Shown here in pieces: positions 5,338-8,488 of a stretch of DNA of 8,488 nt. This DNA is from an uncultured Veillonella sp. Lineage in GTDB: Bacteria > Bacillota > Negativicutes > Veillonellales > Veillonellaceae. Made by a program: the position numbers and the translations under genes. Numbering within the stretch: position 1 is the stretch's first letter; the number at the start of each line of letters is the position of its first letter. The stretch spans positions 1 through 8,488 of the forward strand of contig CALGLI010000379.1 of the NCBI GenBank assembly GCA_937930265.1. Direction: 5' to 3'. The notes beneath the pieces are model-generated. The model worked only from the letters and a program-made list of their open reading frames with translations. It did not search any database and had not been told where the DNA came from.

Positions 5338-6276
5338 ATGAGTGAAAAATGGATTGGCTTGAACCCTGCAATTATGGTGCCTTTAAATGACGATTTATCT
5401 ATTAATGAAAAAGAATTACGTAATTATGTAGAATGGTTGATTTCTTTTAAACATATTACAGGTCTAGTAACTAATGGTCACACTGGTGAGATTACAGGCT
5501 TTAATCGTGAAGAACGAAAACGTGTAACAGAAATTGTTGCAGATCAAGCTAAAGGTCGTGTTCGTGTTATCTCTGGTGTAAGCGCTGAAGGTACGTTAGA
5601 AGCTATTGAACATGCAAAAGATGCTCAAGAAGCTGGTGCTGATGGTATCTTATTAATGCCTCCACATGTATGGTTGCGTTTCGGTATGAAACAAGCTTCT
5701 GCTATTAAATTCGTTAAAGATGTAGCAGATGCAATTGATATTGGTATCGTTATTCACTTATATCCTGCAAATACTAAAGGGTTCTATCCAGTTCAAACCT
5801 TGCTTGAAATGTGTAAAATTCCTAATGTTAAAGCTATTAAAATGGGTACTCGTGATGAAGCCCTTTATGAAAGAGATATCTTCATTCTTAAAGAAAAAGC
5901 TCCTCATGTAGGTCTTTGGACTTGTCATGATGAATATATCTGTACATCCTTGCTACCAGGTATGGACGGTGCTTTAATTGGTTTCTGTGGTTGTGTACCT
6001 GATTTGATTAGCGATATGTACCAAGCTGTTCTAGATGGTGATTTATTTAAAATCCGCAAAGCAAATGAACCTGTACAACGTATGTCTGCTGCAATTTATG
6101 GTACAGGCGAACCTACAGGTGAAGCTCATGCTCGTATGAAAGAAGCTTTATATCAACGCAAAGTATTTAGCAATCCTGTTATGCGTCCACCACTCATTGC
6201 ACTTTCTCAAGAAGAAAAAGATAGTGTAACAGAAGCTATCAAATTAGGTGGTGTAAAACCTGTCAATTTAGTATAA
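5338..6276 (+). CDS. DapA/DHDPS-superfamily class I aldolase or lyase of unknown substrate
   Basis: A 312-residue (beta/alpha)8-barrel enzyme of the Schiff-base aldolase superfamily that also includes dihydrodipicolinate synthase, N-acetylneuraminate lyase and 2-keto-3-deoxy acid aldolases. The Schiff-base lysine is Lys168 in VKAIKMG (164-170), and the proton-relay tyrosine is Tyr142 in HLYPANTKG. The keto-acid binding loop is NGHTGE at 46-51, where dihydrodipicolinate synthase has GTTGE. The arginine that follows the tyrosine in that synthase (YNxPxRTG) is not in the expected place: the segment reads YPANTKG. The tail beyond about 280 is somewhat extended. GGAAG lies 9 bases before the ATG. 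With a LacI regulator upstream and a transporter downstream, a catabolic role on a sugar-acid-like or other 2-keto acid is more likely than lysine synthesis. The exact reaction cannot be stated. Confidence 0.88.
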   Translation: MSEKWIGLNPAIMVPLNDDLSINEKELRNYVEWLISFKHITGLVTNGHTGEITGFNREERKRVTEIVADQAKGRVRVISGVSAEGTLEAIEHAKDAQEAGADGILLMPPHVWLRFGMKQASAIKFVKDVADAIDIGIVIHLYPANTKGFYPVQTLLEMCKIPNVKAIKMGTRDEALYERDIFILKEKAPHVGLWTCHDEYICTSLLPGMDGALIGFCGCVPDLISDMYQAVLDGDLFKIRKANEPVQRMSAAIYGTGEPTGEAHARMKEALYQRKVFSNPVMRPPLIALSQEEKDSVTEAIKLGGVKPVNLV

Positions 6277-6312
6277 AGAGAAGTTGTATCGATGGACTAG
6301 TGACTCATATTG

Positions 6313-6326
6313 CTATCAATATCGAT
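6313..6326 (+). repeat. 14-bp direct repeat, copy 2 (transporter leader)
   Basis: CTATCAATATCGAT again, ending 66 bp before the transporter start. It overlaps an ATATTG/CAATAT inverted repeat (6307-6322). Its first six bases CTATCA can pair with TGATAG at 6348-6353, inside the following terminator, so it could act as an antiterminator strand. That role is inferred. Confidence 0.5.
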
Positions 6327-6330
6327 GTTG

Positions 6331-6363
6331 AAGAGGGGACTATCCAGTGATAGTTCCCTTTTT
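6331..6363 (+). terminator. Intrinsic terminator between aldolase and transporter genes
   Basis: GGGGACTATC (6335-6344) pairs with GATAGTTCCC (6349-6358) over a CAGT loop, with one G-T wobble, and is followed by five T residues. It lies only 30 bp before the transporter start, so it should reduce or condition read-through from the aldolase gene. Confidence 0.8.
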
Positions 6364-6392
6364 GTGTAAATCATCGACCAAAGGAGACCGTT

Positions 6393-7664
6393 ATGGGAAA
6401 GGTTGTAATAGATGGAAAAGAAATAAAACGAGTGGGCTTTAAGGAAATTATTCGCCGAGTAGGCCCAGGATTAATTTTAACGGGTGTTGTTATTGGACCT
6501 GGTAATATTACCATGTCAGCTATGTTGGGCGCTAATTATGGATATGATATGTTATGGCTATTATTACCAATTATATTCATGGGTGTAACATTTATGTTGG
6601 TATCTTATCGCTTAGGTATGTTAAGCGGTATGCCGATTATTCATGCTATACGTCACTATTATGGTAAAAGAGCTGCACAAGTAGTAGGTGCTGCAATGTT
6701 TCTATCGTGTTTCTTCTTCACACTAGGTAATATCACAGGTACTGGTGCTGGTATGGAGCTGATTTTCGATATTAACTGGAAAGCTGGCGCACTTATTATG
6801 CTTGCTGTACTTGGCTATTGCTACTTTTCAAAAGGTGTATACAATAAGGTAGAAAAAGGAATCTTAATTTGTATTATTGCTATGATTCTAGCCTTCTATG
6901 CTACTTTGGGAGCTGTTGGTGGTCCTAATTGGTATGAGATGGGATATGGCTTTACTCATTGGGGGTTTGTAGCAGGTAGTTTAGCAACTGCTATTGGGTA
7001 TATTAGTACAAATGCAGCAGTTACTGCTGGTGTATATGGTACCTACCTTGGTCTAGAGAAAAAGTGGAAAAAAGAGGATCTTTTCAATGGTATTATGTTT
7101 GCAGACTCTTTAGTTCATGTTATTTCTGTTGTATTGATTTCAGGTGCTATTGTTTTAGTAGGCGCTATTGTGTTGCATCCTCAAGGATTAGTCATTAAGC
7201 AACCAGCACAGTTAGCTGAGCTTTTATCTCCATTTATGGGGCATTATGCTAAATATGTTATGGGGATTGCTTTGTTAGGCGCCGGCTTCTCATCTCTATT
7301 AGGAAATACACAACGTGGCATGGTATTATTTAATGCTGGTTTCAATTTACCGGTAGGACTTGAGTCTAAGGAAATTAAAATTGGCTGTTTGGTTTCTTTA
7401 GTATTAGCTACTATCATTTGTTTTGTATATGACGGTTCACCTACACGGTTAATTTATATTGCTAATATTGCGACTGCCATTGCTACGCCAGTAGCAGGGT
7501 TCTTTATGACTCGCATGATTTTCCGTTCAGATATAAATGTAGGCTTTGTAAATCCTACATTATTAAAATATTCTATGTTAATTAGCTATTTGTTTGTATT
7601 GGTTGTTACTGTATTTGGCTTAGGCAAGTCTGTACCGTTACTTTTAAAAAGTTTTGGTTTTTAA
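6393..7664 (+). CDS. Nramp-superfamily transporter with altered metal-site motifs
   Basis: A 423-residue membrane protein with about 11 hydrophobic segments (roughly 24-46, 52-72, 94-114, 131-147, 156-176, 190-216, 240-262, 284-306, 328-346, 352-374, 392-412), matching the Nramp (LeuT-fold) layout. The first segment has the family pattern RVGPGLILTG...GPGN, then GANYGYDMLW at 46-55. True Nramps have DPGN, whose Asp and Asn bind the metal; here the Asp is Gly35 while Asn38 remains. The sixth segment (GSLATAIGYISTNAAV, 195-210) lacks the metal-binding Met-Pro-His motif. I therefore doubt Mn/Fe transport. AAGGAG lies 6 bases before the ATG. It follows the aldolase gene beyond a terminator and may import that enzyme's substrate or its precursor. 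Family membership is fairly sure; the substrate is unknown. Confidence 0.85.
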   Translation: MGKVVIDGKEIKRVGFKEIIRRVGPGLILTGVVIGPGNITMSAMLGANYGYDMLWLLLPIIFMGVTFMLVSYRLGMLSGMPIIHAIRHYYGKRAAQVVGAAMFLSCFFFTLGNITGTGAGMELIFDINWKAGALIMLAVLGYCYFSKGVYNKVEKGILICIIAMILAFYATLGAVGGPNWYEMGYGFTHWGFVAGSLATAIGYISTNAAVTAGVYGTYLGLEKKWKKEDLFNGIMFADSLVHVISVVLISGAIVLVGAIVLHPQGLVIKQPAQLAELLSPFMGHYAKYVMGIALLGAGFSSLLGNTQRGMVLFNAGFNLPVGLESKEIKIGCLVSLVLATIICFVYDGSPTRLIYIANIATAIATPVAGFFMTRMIFRSDINVGFVNPTLLKYSMLISYLFVLVVTVFGLGKSVPLLLKSFGF

Positions 7665-7696
7665 TTAATTACTAAATTGTATATATTATTTAGCAT

Positions 7697-7726
7697 AAAG
7701 GGGCTGTTATTTACGGTCCCTTTTTT
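7697..7726 (+). terminator. Intrinsic terminator after the transporter gene
   Basis: AAAGGGGCTG (7697-7706) pairs with CGGTCCCTTT (7714-7723) over a 7-nt loop, with two G-T wobbles, followed by a run of six T residues. It ends the LacI-linked cassette. Confidence 0.8.
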
Positions 7727-8114
7727 AGTTGTTTTCGAAATATTTTTCTATGTATTTAGTATTTATTGAATGTATGGAGTATGGTATTATCTACTTGCTA
7801 TATGTGCTGTTGTAGGGGAAAATTATGCGTGAAGAATGTATTGTGAAGAATAATATTTTAATTTTGCTACAAATGAATTGTCGTAGATTGTATTTCTTTG
7901 TTGGTGTTTGAATTAATATATCCGTTCGGAGGGTAACTTATATAAACAACAGAAAATAGTATCTTATAATTTAAATTAAGTAAGATATAAACGACTTGGA
8001 ATTCTGATGATAAACAATTTGGTTTTATATCTTTGATGAAGAAATTAACACAAGTGATGGAATAAGTAGCGTAAGAATATGTACGTAAAGGAGAGCTAAA
8101 CTAGAGGTAAGATT
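7727..8114. other. 388-bp spacer without a convincing gene
   Basis: AT-rich sequence. I see an extended -10-like TGGTATTAT at 7782-7790 with no good -35, and a 28-codon frame at 7825-7911 behind TAGGGG with no recognisable character. There is also an inverted repeat TATCTTA/TAAGATA (7960-7966, 7981-7987) surrounding AATTTAAATT. A short open stretch, 7991-8065, reads TWNSDDKQFGFISLMKKL and could be a gene remnant. A strong GGAGGGT at 7927-7933 has no start codon at a usable distance. None of these is firm. Confidence 0.5.
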
Positions 8115-8318
8115 ATGACTGAGGAAGAGTTATATAATCGTTATCATGAAATACAATCGATATATGTAGAGGTTAGATTTGTTGATGGGAAGTCATTAAT
8201 AGGTAAGTTAGATTCTTTTGTTTCTGGCGTTAATAATGAACCTGATGAAGCATCGATATATGTTGGTAGTTACGAATTGTATGCTAGTGAAATCAGTGAA
8301 ATAGTAGAGGTTTCATGA
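8115..8318 (+). CDS. Small acidic protein of unknown function
   Basis: A 67-residue soluble protein. AGAGGT (8103-8108) sits 6 bases before the ATG, and a second AAAGGAG lies further upstream near 8086-8092. After a short helical-looking start (MTEEELYNRYHEI), the sequence alternates hydrophobic and polar residues: IYVEVRFVDGKSLIGKLDSF, a loop with NNEPDEA, then SIYVGSYELYASEISEIVEV. That suggests four or five short beta strands, as in a small Sm-like or SH3-like barrel, but this fold call is my inference. No cysteines, membrane segment or signal peptide are present and glutamate is abundant. The SIYV segment occurs twice, at about residues 15-18 and 47-50. A long leader precedes it and a strong terminator follows, so it is probably a single-gene unit. 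Confidence 0.75.
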   Translation: MTEEELYNRYHEIQSIYVEVRFVDGKSLIGKLDSFVSGVNNEPDEASIYVGSYELYASEISEIVEVS

Positions 8319-8375
8319 TGTATTAGTAATAGTATTCAAGGCTTATAATTTTAGGGATAATAATAGCATAGATTA

Positions 8376-8414
8376 TAAAAGACTCGTATCACAGCAAATG
8401 ATACGAGTCTTTTA
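8376..8414. terminator. Perfect 16-bp bidirectional terminator
   Basis: TAAAAGACTCGTATCA and TGATACGAGTCTTTTA pair perfectly across the 7-nt loop CAGCAAA. The A-rich left and T-rich right flanks serve both strands. It lies between the small protein gene and the converging minus-strand gene. Confidence 0.88.
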
Positions 8415-8426
8415 TGTTTATGTATT

Positions 8427-8488
8427 TTATTCGTAATAGGAATCAGCTAATTGACCATCTTGGTCTTGGATGATCCAGTTATTGTTGT
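8427..8488 (-). CDS. C-terminal end of a minus-strand gene (partial)
   Basis: On the minus strand, 19 codons are open from the window edge to TAA at 8429-8427. They end in NNWIIQDQDGQLADSYYE. The composition is protein-like, and the stop falls 13 bp from the shared terminator, which is the expected arrangement for a convergent gene. I do not recognise the family, and too little is visible to infer a function. Confidence 0.5.
   Translation of the reverse strand, partial: NNNWIIQDQDGQLADSYYE

Noticed and set aside
5338..6276. Naming the aldolase dapA (lysine biosynthesis)
   Set aside because: The arginine and TTGE features of dihydrodipicolinate synthase are missing, and the regulator and transporter context is catabolic.
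6393..7664. Naming the transporter mntH (manganese uptake)
   Set aside because: The DPGN aspartate and the TM6 Met-Pro-His motif are absent, and no metal-responsive regulatory element is seen.
7825..7911. 28-codon frame beginning MREECIVKNN
   Set aside because: Weak ribosome binding site (TAGGGG) and no conserved-looking character; frames of this length are common by chance in such DNA.
8155..8264. Repeated ATCGATATATGT inside the small protein gene
   Set aside because: Explained by two in-frame SIYV segments using the same codons; no sign that it is more than coding sequence.

Overview
The window looks like chromosomal DNA from a low-to-moderate-GC, anaerobic bacterium with strong GGAGG-type ribosome binding sites. 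A Veillonella-like member of the Negativicutes is my best guess. It rests on base composition, the AT-rich spacers and the DcuC-type carrier, not on any database match. No rRNA, tRNA, CRISPR array or recognisable transposase is present.

Region 1 (1-396): a possible 3' end of an upstream gene, then a striking nested inverted repeat (33-210). Its outer stem is about 21 bp, and its inner arms are perfect stems of 12, 8 and 7 bp. Behind it are a possible 26-residue hydrophobic ORF and an AT-rich promoter region with tandem 13-bp repeats.

Region 2 (397-3890): a small catabolic cassette. An IclR-family regulator is followed, behind an IclR-type palindromic operator (TGGAATAATATTCCA), by an M20D amidohydrolase and a DcuC-family carboxylate carrier. 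The likely logic is that an amidated or acylated carboxylate is imported or exchanged by the carrier and hydrolysed in the cytoplasm, with the regulator sensing a substrate or product. A bidirectional terminator closes this block.

Region 3 (3957-7726): a second catabolic cassette built around a divergent promoter. A LacI-family regulator on the minus strand faces a DapA-superfamily lyase/aldolase and an Nramp-superfamily transporter on the plus strand. The 358-bp divergent region holds two near-identical LacI operators (GAAAACGTTTTC core), a good sigma-70 promoter with a further perfect palindrome in its spacer, and a hairpin followed by a T-run. The aldolase keeps the Schiff-base lysine and tyrosine but lacks the dihydrodipicolinate synthase arginine. 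The transporter has GPGN where true Nramps have DPGN and lacks the TM6 MPH motif. I therefore infer a pathway for an unidentified organic (keto)acid rather than lysine synthesis plus metal uptake. A 14-bp direct repeat lies 62-66 bp upstream of both of these genes, and a terminator sits between them.

Region 4 (7727-8488): a 388-bp spacer with little recognisable content, a 67-residue acidic protein of unknown function, a perfect 16-bp terminator stem, and the C-terminal end of a convergent minus-strand gene running off the window.

The most interesting candidates are the 33-210 structured element and the LacI/aldolase/Nramp-like cassette.
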